Below, piece by piece: positions 49,831 through 59,432 of a stretch of 64,000 bases of DNA. Under the pieces are notes generated by a model, which did not search any database, was not told where the DNA came from, and saw only the letters and a program-made list of their open reading frames with translations. Source of the stretch: Nitrospira sp. Lineage in GTDB: Bacteria > Nitrospirota > Nitrospiria > Nitrospirales > Nitrospiraceae. Numbering within the stretch: position 1 is the first letter of the stretch; each line of letters starts with the position of its first letter. The stretch lies in contig VOPR01000033.1 of the NCBI GenBank assembly GCA_009594995.1, positions 1 through 64,000 on the forward strand, in the 5' to 3' direction. Made by a program: the position numbers and the translations under genes.

Positions 49831-51444
49831 CTAGTCCGGAACGTAGCGAGTCAAAACCGGGTCCATATCCTGAGCAAATTGAATCAGCCGCTGTTCAGCC
49901 GCCTTGTCTGTTTCGTTCTGCTGGATGGGCGTGGTCAAACGTATCAATGCGCCATCGGTCCGTTGCCGCGTCATGGCATCCCACAACACATACAGCTTCA
50001 CGAGATATTCGTTCGCTACGACGCGATCGCGTTGCTTGAACCAATAGAGGACCAGTTGGCGTTGATCGCCCTTTTGAATCAGTGCACGGTTGGCGGGAGC
50101 CTGGTCTCCGGATGTTTTGAGTTGTACGGTATCGATGGTACCGATTTCCCATCCGCCGCCGGGGATACAGCTTTGCGGTGAATGTGCGGACTGCCCTTTT
50201 CGCTGCGAACGATAGTAGGCGATATAGAGATTGACGGGCGGCGACTGCGGTTGTTTATAGTCCGCCAGTACGTAGTCGTCGAACTTCAGCGCTTCAACGT
50301 AGCGTGTTTCCAGGGGAAATGAGGTGCCGGACCACCTCTGGAGTTGCATCGGAAAATCAAGGAAGGGTTGGCGCACGGGCGGGACTTCTCCCCGCTCAGT
50401 CACCTGAGTGGCGGCAAAAGGCAGCAGGCACAAAAGGCCCACGCTATAGAGATAACTGGGACGTAGCAGGATTGTTTCATACGATGGCGAGACAGTGCCC
50501 TGTCGTTGAGGCGCGCGGTTTTCATTCCGTGGCTCGAGGGAGGGGCCGATTTTTCGCAAAATGACCATTTCAGCCACCAGCAGCCCAAGGCTCGCCATGA
50601 ATAATACCCAGCCTTCGAACATGTGATAGAAGCCCTCCGCGGCACCTTGCCCGAAATGTTCGACCAACACACCGATCATGCCGATGCGGAATCCATTCAG
50701 AAGAATGGAAATCGGAATGCTGGACACGAACAGCACGATGCGTTTCCAGAGTCGCTCGCGGAAGAGATAACTACACAGCAATGCCAAAGTCGCGAGTGGA
50801 AAGAGATACCGCAGACCGCTGCAGGCATCGACCACTTGCAACTGAATGGGGCCAAGGTCGATGACGTTGCCATCACGAAACGCGGTGATACCGATGATTT
50901 GCAGGCACCCTACTCCCAATGCGGACGAAATAAGCTGCAGTTTTCCTGACAGGCCCTGATAGAGGAACTGCGGGAGTGGCACCACCGTCAACAGAAATGC
51001 CAACGGAAACGCCATCGCGGACACCGACCGGAAACCGAGGGCCGATACCAGTAACCCGACAAGGAGGCACCATAATGAGACGTGCAGAAACTGGTACACC
51101 GTGGCAAGTTCGCCGATGATATAAAACGCGGTTCCCGCAAGAATCCAGATCAGTCCCCACCAGGATCCGGAAGTACTGAGTTCCATCACCTGCTGTCGCT
51201 GTTGCCAGATCAGATACAGGCTGATCCATGGCACCAACATTCCGTGCCCATAGTTTTCGTCGGTGAGCCACAAGTCAGCCATATAGGCGACGCTGTCGTA
51301 AAAGACGACGCTCAGAATACCGACCGGCAGGAGCAGTGCAATCCACAGTACTGAAGTGCGCGACGGTCTAGTTGCCGACAGCGACTGAACTGGTTCCGCA
51401 AGCAAGCGGGCCGGTTTCGTAACAAGCTCCGGAGTTGATCTCAT
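49831..51444 (-). CDS. Exosortase fused to EpsI domain (VPLPA-CTERM/XrtD-like)
   Basis: Inner-membrane transpeptidase that cleaves C-terminal sorting signals. The protein is 537 residues from ATG 51444, whose ATGA overlaps the stop of the glycosyltransferase gene. About eight membrane segments span residues 30-300. Catalytic residues are clear: Cys208 (VVDACSGLRYLFPL), Arg253 (NGFRIGMIG) and His274 (FYHMFEGW). From about residue 335 the sequence is an EpsI domain (LLPFAATQVTERGEVPPVR, then SCIPGGGWEI), normally a separate gene. The matching sorting signal in this locus is VPLPA-type (gene at 56545), which suggests the XrtD subclass. Confidence 0.9.
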   Translation of the reverse strand: MRSTPELVTKPARLLAEPVQSLSATRPSRTSVLWIALLLPVGILSVVFYDSVAYMADLWLTDENYGHGMLVPWISLYLIWQQRQQVMELSTSGSWWGLIWILAGTAFYIIGELATVYQFLHVSLWCLLVGLLVSALGFRSVSAMAFPLAFLLTVVPLPQFLYQGLSGKLQLISSALGVGCLQIIGITAFRDGNVIDLGPIQLQVVDACSGLRYLFPLATLALLCSYLFRERLWKRIVLFVSSIPISILLNGFRIGMIGVLVEHFGQGAAEGFYHMFEGWVLFMASLGLLVAEMVILRKIGPSLEPRNENRAPQRQGTVSPSYETILLRPSYLYSVGLLCLLPFAATQVTERGEVPPVRQPFLDFPMQLQRWSGTSFPLETRYVEALKFDDYVLADYKQPQSPPVNLYIAYYRSQRKGQSAHSPQSCIPGGGWEIGTIDTVQLKTSGDQAPANRALIQKGDQRQLVLYWFKQRDRVVANEYLVKLYVLWDAMTRQRTDGALIRLTTPIQQNETDKAAEQRLIQFAQDMDPVLTRYVPD

Positions 51445-52175
51445 CCCAGGACTCGTTTTCTCAGGATGTGGAATGCGAAGAGAGGCAACGCAGTTTGGCG
51501 CAAGAGGCGACTGGGCTGCGCAAGTAATCGATAGAACCATTCGAGATGAATGCACCGAAAGATCCAGGGGGCGCGTTTGACACGTCCGGCGAGGACGTCG
51601 AAGGTTCCCCCGACGCCTTGGCAGACTTTAACGCGCAAGTGTGGCAGGTAGGTCGACATCCAGAGTTCCTGTTTGGGACTGCCGAGCGCAATGAAGAGGA
51701 AGTCCGGTGCGGCCGCGTTGATGCGGTCGATGACCGCAGGCATCTCGGCGGCGTTCACATATCCGTGCTGGGTTCCTGCAATAGTCAGAGTGGGAAAATC
51801 TTTTCGAAGCCTGTCCGCAGCTCTTTCGTTCACTTCCGGACTCCCGCCGAACAGGAAAATGCTATACCCTTTTGCCGCGGCCAGGGCGCACAGGCGTGGC
51901 ATCAATTCAGCACCGGGCACTCGTTCGGCGTAACCCAGCCGTAGCAATCTAGTTGCCATCACCACCCCTATGCCATCGGGAATCAGCAGGCCGGCAGAAC
52001 GCAAGAACTGCCGGAGGATGGGGTCGTTCTGGGCTTTCATAATCTTTTCAGGATTGACCGCAATCACTGTCTTCGGCTCCGAAAGCGTCATGCGCGAGTC
52101 GGCCCATGCGACGGCCTGATCCATCGTCACGCAGTCGACGGGAATGTTCAGGATGTCAACGCGCGTTGGAACCAT
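51441..52175 (-). CDS. WecG/TagA/CpsF-family glycosyltransferase
   Basis: A 244-residue cytoplasmic GT26 enzyme that adds the second sugar (ManNAcA-, ManNAc- or glucose-type donor) to the lipid-linked starter. Family motifs: NPEKIMKAQNDPILRQFL, LIPDGIGVVMATRLL, LFGGSPEVNERAADRL, and FIALGSPKQELWM with GVGGTFDVLAGRVKRAP. ATG 52175 lies 20 bp inside the end of the heparinase-like gene. The overlap with the exosortase gene is 4 bp. It acts with the WecA-like enzyme two genes down. Confidence 0.93.
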   Translation of the reverse strand: MVPTRVDILNIPVDCVTMDQAVAWADSRMTLSEPKTVIAVNPEKIMKAQNDPILRQFLRSAGLLIPDGIGVVMATRLLRLGYAERVPGAELMPRLCALAAAKGYSIFLFGGSPEVNERAADRLRKDFPTLTIAGTQHGYVNAAEMPAVIDRINAAAPDFLFIALGSPKQELWMSTYLPHLRVKVCQGVGGTFDVLAGRVKRAPWIFRCIHLEWFYRLLAQPSRLLRQTALPLFAFHILRKRVLG

Positions 52176-54108
52176 GATAATTCCTGGACAAGGAAAAGGT
52201 TTGCAGGTGCGCGGGAGGGGGGCCTTCTCCACACCAGATTCTCGTGAGGAATTCGTGCGGAAGCGTGCCACGGTGTTCCACGCGCAGTGTAGTCAGCGGT
52301 TCTTTTGATCCGTAGGTCGAGGAACGCCATCCCGAGGGAGGGTCGGTTTCCCCTCGATGCAGTGACGCCTGTCCTCCTTCGACAGAAAGTTGGACCGGCT
52401 GTCCCTCGCATGCGAGGACATAAGATGTGGGACTCTGAACCGGAGACAACCCAAGGTTCCAGTTCAATTCCAGATGGTGCGTGCCGGTGCCCGTCAGCCA
52501 GTCCCATACGAGCCATGAGCCCGGTGGTTGATAGACCACTCCCCGCCAATGCGTCACCCCGCATTGCTGGACATAGGCATAATGGCGAGCCAGGACGGTG
52601 ATTTTCCCCTCAGGTGTTTCGTCACGATAGATCAAATGCGTTTCGAAGGGCTGGGACCAAAGAAACGATGTCTCCTGCACCGCTTGATCACGTCCATCGA
52701 CGGTCACCGTGTTGTGCGCGCGGGTGCTTCGGAAGTATTGCCTCCAATCGGGATGCCCGGTGTAGCTGAAAGTCCCTGGGTCAATCAGGATTTCCTGGCG
52801 TCCGATCTCCAATTGAACCGATAAGGCGTCGGCATGCCCGTGCGCATAACAGGGCGCCATGCCCAATTCTCCATGATCAAAGAGCAATCGTTCCTGGTTC
52901 CGGCCCCGTAAAATTGAAAAGCCTGACAAATGGAATGAAGTCAGTCCGGGAACGGACTCAACAGGGATCGGTACAAAGCGAAGAAAGGGTGACAACGCGT
53001 AGCCGCTGTCGCCGTCGCCGACGTATGGCAAGGCGCCATCACCCGGCCGCATCATCGCGTGAAGAAACGTATGGCTCCGTTCCGAAGCTTGCACCAATTT
53101 CTGAGGAATGAGCTGTTGATGATGGCGCAGCAGCTCGATAACCAGCCCATATAAGTCGGAGATAAATCGCAGATACCAAATGGCTTCTTCGCGCCCGCCG
53201 CCATCCTGCCGTATCTGGTGAGGAGCTTCCTGTTCCAGGAGATACAGTCCGTAGGCCAACCAGCGTTCGGCCAGCTCCATTTTAGGAAATAGTAAGCCTG
53301 CGTAGATGAGGCCTGCGGCTTCCGCAATCGTGTGATTGCCGGAAGAAGAATGTCCAGAGACCCGTCTACGAATGAGCTCTGCATGGCTTGCGACAAGGTT
53401 GAGTAGGCCTGCCCAGATCTTCTCCGGCTGCGTCAGCCATGGCCTGACGAGGTCCAGCGTATGGCAGACCGCCAAGAGGCGCAGCGCGCATTCCATGACG
53501 GAGACATAGTGGATGCCCGTCAACGGCGGGTTGGCGGTCACCCATGAGAGGAGCTGCGTTTCAATCAATTCTACGGCCTGGCGGCGGCCGTCCGGCGGCG
53601 CCTGTTGAGCATACAAAGCCAGGGTGACAAGATGCTGAAGGCGAGACGGTTCCCAGGCAATGCGGATATCGCCATACGGATTGCCTTCGCGATAGGGAAT
53701 ACGATGAAAGAAGATCTGCGGCCAGGCTTGTTTCGTGTCCGGCGCCTCGTGCCAAACGGCCGCATCGGGCCGCCACGTCCACTCATGGCTCAACGCCGAT
53801 ATTGTTCCGCGTAAGAGGCGCGCAATTTCTTTTTGGTCAATGTCGAATTGCCACGGTAGCTTCGGGAGCTGTTGCTCGAATCCGCCACAAAACTGATGTC
53901 GGGGAATATCCTGCGGGCCATAGTGCTGGGCGGTCGCGCTCTTGGAGAGCCGGTACTGCAGCTGCAGCGACTGCATCGCAATGCCTTCTCGCACGCGATG
54001 CATAATTTCTCCCGGTCCCATGACGCTGAGGCGTTTGGCGTACCAGGCCAGGCCTTTCGGGAGAACATTGGTATTGACGGAAAAGTCTATACTAAACATG
54101 TTAGACAT
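52156..54108 (-). CDS. Heparinase II/III-family polysaccharide lyase-like protein
   Basis: A 650-residue protein. The N-terminal half is a helical alginate-lyase-like domain (GNHTIAEAAGLIYAGLLFPK, about 270-290). The C-terminal heparinase II/III domain has GHADALSVQLEIGRQEILID and DPGTFSYTGHPDWRQYFRST with AHNTVTVDGRDQ, the standard catalytic surroundings. No signal peptide is seen. Such proteins are common in exosortase EPS loci, where they may trim or modify the uronic-acid polymer. The start overlaps the upstream oxidoreductase gene by 8 bp; MFSIDF at 54099 is an alternative. Confidence 0.9.
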   Translation of the reverse strand: MSNMFSIDFSVNTNVLPKGLAWYAKRLSVMGPGEIMHRVREGIAMQSLQLQYRLSKSATAQHYGPQDIPRHQFCGGFEQQLPKLPWQFDIDQKEIARLLRGTISALSHEWTWRPDAAVWHEAPDTKQAWPQIFFHRIPYREGNPYGDIRIAWEPSRLQHLVTLALYAQQAPPDGRRQAVELIETQLLSWVTANPPLTGIHYVSVMECALRLLAVCHTLDLVRPWLTQPEKIWAGLLNLVASHAELIRRRVSGHSSSGNHTIAEAAGLIYAGLLFPKMELAERWLAYGLYLLEQEAPHQIRQDGGGREEAIWYLRFISDLYGLVIELLRHHQQLIPQKLVQASERSHTFLHAMMRPGDGALPYVGDGDSGYALSPFLRFVPIPVESVPGLTSFHLSGFSILRGRNQERLLFDHGELGMAPCYAHGHADALSVQLEIGRQEILIDPGTFSYTGHPDWRQYFRSTRAHNTVTVDGRDQAVQETSFLWSQPFETHLIYRDETPEGKITVLARHYAYVQQCGVTHWRGVVYQPPGSWLVWDWLTGTGTHHLELNWNLGLSPVQSPTSYVLACEGQPVQLSVEGGQASLHRGETDPPSGWRSSTYGSKEPLTTLRVEHRGTLPHEFLTRIWCGEGPPPAHLQTFSLSRNYHGSNAR

Positions 54109-56251
54109 CGTGTGCGGAGCCGGACTGCAGACTCCTGACGGCCAGAAGGCAGGCTCGAGTTACGGCGACCATGTCATCAAAAGACATGACGGACGGACTC
54201 CCCTGCTCTACGACCTGAACAAAGTGGGCGATCTCTGCTTTGAAGCCCTTATCGCGCTTCGGTGTTTTGAAGACCTCGCGTTGTGAACCTGTGTAGAGGT
54301 GCGTTTCCTCGAAATCATCCATGGTCAGTGATTTGCCATCGGCGTGCGCTTCGAAACGTTCCTTCGCCAGGCCGGAATTTCCTCCGGCGGTGTAGATCAC
54401 AGATCCGATGGAACCATCTGCGAAGGTGAGCGTGATGACACATTGGTCATCGGTCATTCCCGAAGTCTGCCGGCCGATGCGTCGCGCAAAGACGGATGTC
54501 GGGCGAGCGCCGCATATCGATTGCATATAGTCGACGAAATGGCAGGCCTCGCCGATGAGACGCCCTCCTCCCACGGCCGCATCTTGAATCCAGTGCTCGG
54601 CCGGAATTTTTCCGGCATTGATGCGATACAGCATGACCAGAGGGTTTTCACGCCGGCTGAAAAACTCACGGGCCTTTTCTGCGTGGGGTGAAAATCGGCG
54701 GTTGAAACCCACGACTAACCGGAGTCCTTTGGCTGCCTTATCACGGTAAACGGCACTGACGGCGTCGAGTTCCTCCTCAGTCAGGCACAAAGGCTTTTCT
54801 ACAAAGACGTGTTTGTCGGCTTCGAGTGCCTTCACAACCAACAGCCCATGGGTGTCGTGCCTGGTTCCGATCAAGACCGTATTGACGGCCGGATCACGAA
54901 GAATGTCGTGATAGTCGGTGGTGCAATACCCCGCGTGTACCTTCTCCGCAAGGGCTTTTGCATTGATGCCCGAAGCGGTGCACACGGCTCGAATGGAGAC
55001 GTTCGATAGGCCCTGCAGTTGAGGTAGCAACATATCTTTGACGTGATTTCCAGCTCCGATCAAGGCGAGCGTGAGCGGGCCGGATGGCTTGTTGCCGACA
55101 ACTTCAATGGAGTGGCGCAGCGCCTGTTGTTGATCAAGCGGATAGGTAATCAGCATGCCCATGTATGGCGTGCCGCCTTCGGTCATCATGCGGTACGCGG
55201 CATCGGCCTGGCCGATTTCAAACCGATGCGTGATGAGCGGTTTCAGCTGGACCTTCCCCTCGCCGACTAAGTCGAGAAATGCCGCCATGTTTCTATTTTC
55301 GGTCCACCGGACATAGCTGTACGGGTAATCCTGCCCTTTCTCTTCGTAGGTGCTGTCATAGCGGCCGGGCCCATAGGACATGGACAGTTTGAAGTCGAGT
55401 TCCTTCTTGTAATACGGCTCGCGAGGGAGATTCATACCGACCGCCCCGACCACCACCACCGTTCCTTTTTTTCGAGCGATGGCTCCAGCAATTTCCACCG
55501 GACTATTGTCCTTGGTGCTGGCCGTAATAATGACCGCATCGACACCATGGCCTTCCGAGAATCCGGTGGCCGCATCGATCAATCCGGCGGGACTTGCCGT
55601 TGCGTCCGCACCGAGCTGTCGCGCCAGATCCAATTTGGCCCCATCCAAATCTGAGCCTAAGACCCGACATCCTGCCGCTTTCAGCATCTGAACCGTCAGT
55701 TGGCCGAGGAGGCCGAGGCCGATGACCGCGATACGGTCTCCTAAGCGGGGTTCTGCTTGCCTGACGCCTTGCATCGCGATGGCACCCAGCGTGACGCAGG
55801 CGGCATCGTCGAAATCGACGGTCGAGGGCAATTTCACACAGAGATGTTTCGGGACGTACACCACCTCGGCATGCGAGGCGTAATTCTGTCCGGCACAGGC
55901 CACGCGATCACCCACCGAAAACTGGGACGCATCGGCACCGACAGCCGCGACCGTTCCCGCGCAGCTATACCCGAGCGCAGCGGGAGTGTCGAGGCGGTCG
56001 AAGACGCGCTTTAACGTGTCCTTCAACCCGTCCTTTTGGATGGCCGTAAGCACCTTCCGCACCATCTCCGGACGCTCCATGGCTTTGCCGAGGAGACTTT
56101 TCTGCGCCACTTGAACGGTAGACTTTTCTGTGCCCGGGCTGATCAGTGAGACGTGATTCATGACCAACAAGCCGCCCTCGCGAAGAACTGGCGGGGGCAC
56201 ATCATCAACCTTGAGCACTCCGGAGCGGAAGTTTTGGATGACCTGTTTCAT
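54101..56251 (-). CDS. Bi-domain oxidoreductase: zinc-type alcohol dehydrogenase plus Gfo/Idh/MocA
   Basis: A 716-residue fusion. Residues 1 to about 375 are a medium-chain dehydrogenase: ISPGTEKSTVQVAQKSLLGK, GYSCAGTVAAVGADASQFSV and NAD-binding VIGLGLLGQLTVQML. Residues about 390-710 are a Gfo/Idh/MocA dehydrogenase: LALIGAGNHVKDMLLPQLQG, VFVEKPLCLTEEELDAV and GEACHFVDYMQSICG. This fusion is known in sugar biosynthesis loci, probably oxidising or isomerising a nucleotide sugar for the EPS. The ATG at 56251 begins MKQVIQNFRSGVLKVDDVPP. The exact substrate is unknown. Confidence 0.92.
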   Translation of the reverse strand: MKQVIQNFRSGVLKVDDVPPPVLREGGLLVMNHVSLISPGTEKSTVQVAQKSLLGKAMERPEMVRKVLTAIQKDGLKDTLKRVFDRLDTPAALGYSCAGTVAAVGADASQFSVGDRVACAGQNYASHAEVVYVPKHLCVKLPSTVDFDDAACVTLGAIAMQGVRQAEPRLGDRIAVIGLGLLGQLTVQMLKAAGCRVLGSDLDGAKLDLARQLGADATASPAGLIDAATGFSEGHGVDAVIITASTKDNSPVEIAGAIARKKGTVVVVGAVGMNLPREPYYKKELDFKLSMSYGPGRYDSTYEEKGQDYPYSYVRWTENRNMAAFLDLVGEGKVQLKPLITHRFEIGQADAAYRMMTEGGTPYMGMLITYPLDQQQALRHSIEVVGNKPSGPLTLALIGAGNHVKDMLLPQLQGLSNVSIRAVCTASGINAKALAEKVHAGYCTTDYHDILRDPAVNTVLIGTRHDTHGLLVVKALEADKHVFVEKPLCLTEEELDAVSAVYRDKAAKGLRLVVGFNRRFSPHAEKAREFFSRRENPLVMLYRINAGKIPAEHWIQDAAVGGGRLIGEACHFVDYMQSICGARPTSVFARRIGRQTSGMTDDQCVITLTFADGSIGSVIYTAGGNSGLAKERFEAHADGKSLTMDDFEETHLYTGSQREVFKTPKRDKGFKAEIAHFVQVVEQGSPSVMSFDDMVAVTRACLLAVRSLQSGSAHDV

Positions 56252-56544
56252 ATTGCTACGATACTCGATCTCTAAAGGTTGTGTGTTAATACGGAGTTAA
56301 TAAAAGACGACAGGCAGGACGAGCAGCCAATTCGGAGACTACCTTCGTTCCGTAAGAAGGTCAATGCTTGAACAGAATTTTTGCAGGATTCGCGCTGCGA
56401 ACAGCGCATTTGTAGAGCAAAGTGCTACAGGAACCTTGTGAGAAAAGTCGGGCGGCAGAGTTTCCTGCGCGCCCCACTTTTCTCACAACCGATCTCCTCG
56501 CAGAGATGGCTCGAGCGATTCCGAAGATGCGTATCGATGAGAAG
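56252..56544. other. Intergenic region with a long inverted repeat and smaller hairpins
   Basis: TTGTGAGAAAAGT (56436-56448) is an exact reverse complement of ACTTTTCTCACAA (56476-56488). After one mismatch the stem continues for five G-C pairs. A second hairpin GCGCTG-CGAA-CAGCGC is at 56392-56407. No T-tract follows on the minus strand. It lies between the sorted-protein gene and the oxidoreductase, so it could be a terminator or attenuator splitting the locus. No gene is supported here. Confidence 0.6.
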
Positions 56545-57234
56545 TTATCCGCGCACGGAGGAATGGTTGAATCGACCGCGTGCACCGAGCCCGACCAGGC
56601 CGATGAGTCCGGCGCCAAACAGCAGCACGGTGGCAGGAAGCGGAACCGCCTTCAAGGTATCCAGCGAACCGACCAGTGTTTTGCCATTGCTGAAGGCCAG
56701 CGTCCACCGATTGACGTTGAAGGAGTTGAGGTTCGGCGCTTGGTTGCCCGGCAAGGCCACGCTGCTGAAGGCCGTTCCGGTTTCATCTGCCAGATTGATG
56801 GAGAACAAAGACGGCGCCAACCCCTTCACCAGATTGCCGGCTGTGCCAAGGTTGACCGAATACAGCGCAGGATTGCCGCTGCTCACCGTCGTGAGATTCG
56901 TGCCGCCGCCCTGAAGAACCGCCGAGTAGTTTCCGATAGAAAGGTTCAGAGTTGAAACCGAGTTGTTATACATCTGAACAGGCAGGCCCGAAGGCAACAG
57001 TCCGGTCGTGGCGTTATCAAACGTATAGGTGCCGGACAACTTGAGCCCTGAATTAAATCCGTTCGCCCCAAGTCCCCCGGGGGTGAACAGGGCGCCGGGG
57101 ACTTCGCTGATGTTTCCGCTGAACTGGTATGTCACGAGTGCAGCCTCAGCCCGGGTTCCTTCCAAGACCGGCAACACCGATCCGACGGCAAGAACCACGA
57201 GGCTCAGCGAGAGGTTAAGAACACGTTTCATCAT
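56545..57234 (-). CDS. VPLPA-CTERM sorted surface protein
   Basis: A 229-residue exported protein, the likely exosortase substrate. Signal peptide at residues 1 to about 32 (ending AEAA); a Ser/Thr/Asn/Gly-rich, beta-type body with motifs YQFSGNISEVPGALF and LSGTYTFDNATTGLL; then the C-terminal sorting tail. The tail has VPLPAT (about 197-202), a hydrophobic helix VLLFGAGLIGLVGL and a basic end ARGRFNHSSVRG. The start codons 57234/57231 (MM) follow AAGGAG. It is probably transcribed separately: 287 bp separate it from asnB, and an inverted repeat follows. Confidence 0.93.
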   Translation of the reverse strand: MMKRVLNLSLSLVVLAVGSVLPVLEGTRAEAALVTYQFSGNISEVPGALFTPGGLGANGFNSGLKLSGTYTFDNATTGLLPSGLPVQMYNNSVSTLNLSIGNYSAVLQGGGTNLTTVSSGNPALYSVNLGTAGNLVKGLAPSLFSINLADETGTAFSSVALPGNQAPNLNSFNVNRWTLAFSNGKTLVGSLDTLKAVPLPATVLLFGAGLIGLVGLGARGRFNHSSVRG

Positions 57235-57521
57235 TGGTGACTCCTTCGGTTGAATGACTGCTTCAGGATCGTACGCTAGTGCCGTTCCCGGTTGGCTAGG
57301 GGGATTGAGCAAGTCCTGGGCCATCTCACACATTTCTAAGTCGTTGAAATGTTGACCTGCTGAATAACGGTCCCTCGGCTTGGTGAATGGAATCGTGCAC
57401 TCGCGTTCAATTTTGCGCGTGTGGACATTGAGAGAGGCAGCAGGAGAAAGGCGCCAGTCTATTGGTGATCAGGAGTGAAGGTCGAAGTTGGGAAATGGAG
57501 GAACGGTCGAGGAGGCAGCAT

Positions 57522-59432
57522 TCAACGATGAGTCGATGTGGCGGTAAACCAACGTTCGTGCCACAGAACGAGGTTAAGCAGATTCCAAACTTTGAAACTG
57601 TTAAATCGTTTCTGTTCCCGGAGCGAAACGAAGATCGCTTCGATGGCGTCGCGATTGAAGCGCTCGGCAATCAACGGGCTATCGAGAATGCGGGTGCGGG
57701 CATAATCGGCGAGGCGGCTCGACAGCATATTCGTGGCCGAACCACAGAAGCCCCATTTTTTTCGATCGATGATGCTATCGGGAATAATGCCTCGGGCGGC
57801 CTGCCGGAGAATGTATTTGGGTTGTCCCAGTTTGAATTTGAGGGCGGACGGAATGGTAAGAGCAAAAGACACGACATCCTCATCCAGGAAAGGGACTCTG
57901 GTTTCAATTGAGTTGGCCATGCTCATTTTGTCGACACGCATCAATAGTAATTCAGGGAGCCGGTTTTTGAGCTCGATGTGAATGATCTGAAGTAACGGAT
58001 CCTTGATGCCCAATGATTTGCCCAGGCCATGGATGTATTCGCTGGAGGTGGTCGGAGGAAGGAAGGCTTGTTTGAGCAAGCCGGATTTCTCATTGTCCCA
58101 GAACGCGATTGCATTCCCGAGGAAGAGCGGCTCACCCAGCGCCGCACGGCGCAAGGCATCCTGCTTTTCCGCGGAGAGGAGATGTTTTCCTATGCCATGG
58201 AGCGAACGCCGAAAGAAGTTCGGGGTCTGGACATAGGGTTCGTAATACCGGCGATTCCAGCCATCAAAGAGATGATAGGTTTGATAACCGGCAAAAATTT
58301 CGTCGCTGCCTTCCCCCACCTGAATCACCGGCGTCCCCGACTCACGCGCCAGTTTTGAAATGTAGTAGATCGGCACGCAGACAGGATCCGCAACTGGTTC
58401 ATCCTGCAGATAGGCCATCTCGGGGAGAAAGCTGATGAAGTCCTCGTCGGAAATGACCGCCTCGTGGTGATTGGTATGGAAATGCTCCGCCACCTGCCGT
58501 GCATAGACGAACTCGTTCGATGGATCGTCTTTGATACCGATGGAAAAGGTTTCAACGGGCCGGTCGAGCAGTTCCGCCATCAAGGCGACATTCAACGAGG
58601 AATCCACACCTCCGCTCAGGAACACTCCGAAGGGCACATCCGAGACCATACGCCTGCGCACCGACTGCCGGAGCAGCCGCCGTAACTCATCGATGTAGTC
58701 CTGTTCAGATGTCATGGAAGATCTGGGCTGGAACGAAGCAGGATTCCAATACCGTTGTTGTTGCATCCGCCCCTGCCCGTCACAGGTCAAGTACGTGCCG
58801 GCTTCCAGTTTTGAGACGCCTTCGAAAAACGTGTCCGGCGCGGGAGCGTTAGCAAAGGTCAGATAGTGATAGAGCGACTGATTGTTAATCGCCGGTTTGA
58901 ATCCGGGCATTGCCGTGAGTGCTTTGATCTCCGAGGCAAACGTCAGGCACCTCCGGTGGTGAGTGTAATAGAGCGGTTTCACTCCCAATGGGTCGCGAAC
59001 CAACGTCAGCGTGCCAACCCCTGTGTCGTAGAGCGCAAAGGCATACATGCCGCGCAGGCGTCGCAGGCAACCCTCAAGGCCCCATTCACGAATTCCATAG
59101 AGGATGACTTCCGTGTCCGTTTGCGATCGAAATTGCGCTTGCACAGAACCTGGCAACTCTGCTCGCAACTCGCGGTAGTTGAAGATCTCCCCGTTGAAGA
59201 CGATCCAGAGTGACCCATCGGCGGTGCTCATGGGTTGATGACCGAGCGGAGAGAGATCAATGATGGACAGCCGTCGATGCCCGAGCCCGATGGTGGACGC
59301 ACCGTTCCGGTGTACGTACAGTCCGCCATCGTCCGGCCCCCGATGGACCATCTGATCGCGCATGATGGTGAGGGTACGCTCGGTCAGGGCCGAATCGGCG
59401 TCCTGTGCCATGAATCCGACGATGCCACACAT
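57522..59432 (-). CDS. asnB: Asparagine synthase (glutamine-hydrolysing), AsnB-like
   Basis: A 636-residue two-domain enzyme. The class II glutaminase begins with the catalytic Cys2 (MCGIVGFMAQ) and contains RGPDDGGLY, GHRRLSIIDLSPLG and FNGEIFNYRELR. The synthetase domain has the ATP loop SGGVDSS at residues 273-279, GEGSDEIFAGYQTYHLFDG and DKMSMANSIETRVPFLDEDV. GAGGAG precedes the ATG. In EPS/exosortase loci such enzymes may amidate an uronic acid or other precursor rather than make free asparagine. That reading is inference from context. Confidence 0.93.
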   Translation of the reverse strand: MCGIVGFMAQDADSALTERTLTIMRDQMVHRGPDDGGLYVHRNGASTIGLGHRRLSIIDLSPLGHQPMSTADGSLWIVFNGEIFNYRELRAELPGSVQAQFRSQTDTEVILYGIREWGLEGCLRRLRGMYAFALYDTGVGTLTLVRDPLGVKPLYYTHHRRCLTFASEIKALTAMPGFKPAINNQSLYHYLTFANAPAPDTFFEGVSKLEAGTYLTCDGQGRMQQQRYWNPASFQPRSSMTSEQDYIDELRRLLRQSVRRRMVSDVPFGVFLSGGVDSSLNVALMAELLDRPVETFSIGIKDDPSNEFVYARQVAEHFHTNHHEAVISDEDFISFLPEMAYLQDEPVADPVCVPIYYISKLARESGTPVIQVGEGSDEIFAGYQTYHLFDGWNRRYYEPYVQTPNFFRRSLHGIGKHLLSAEKQDALRRAALGEPLFLGNAIAFWDNEKSGLLKQAFLPPTTSSEYIHGLGKSLGIKDPLLQIIHIELKNRLPELLLMRVDKMSMANSIETRVPFLDEDVVSFALTIPSALKFKLGQPKYILRQAARGIIPDSIIDRKKWGFCGSATNMLSSRLADYARTRILDSPLIAERFNRDAIEAIFVSLREQKRFNSFKVWNLLNLVLWHERWFTATSTHR

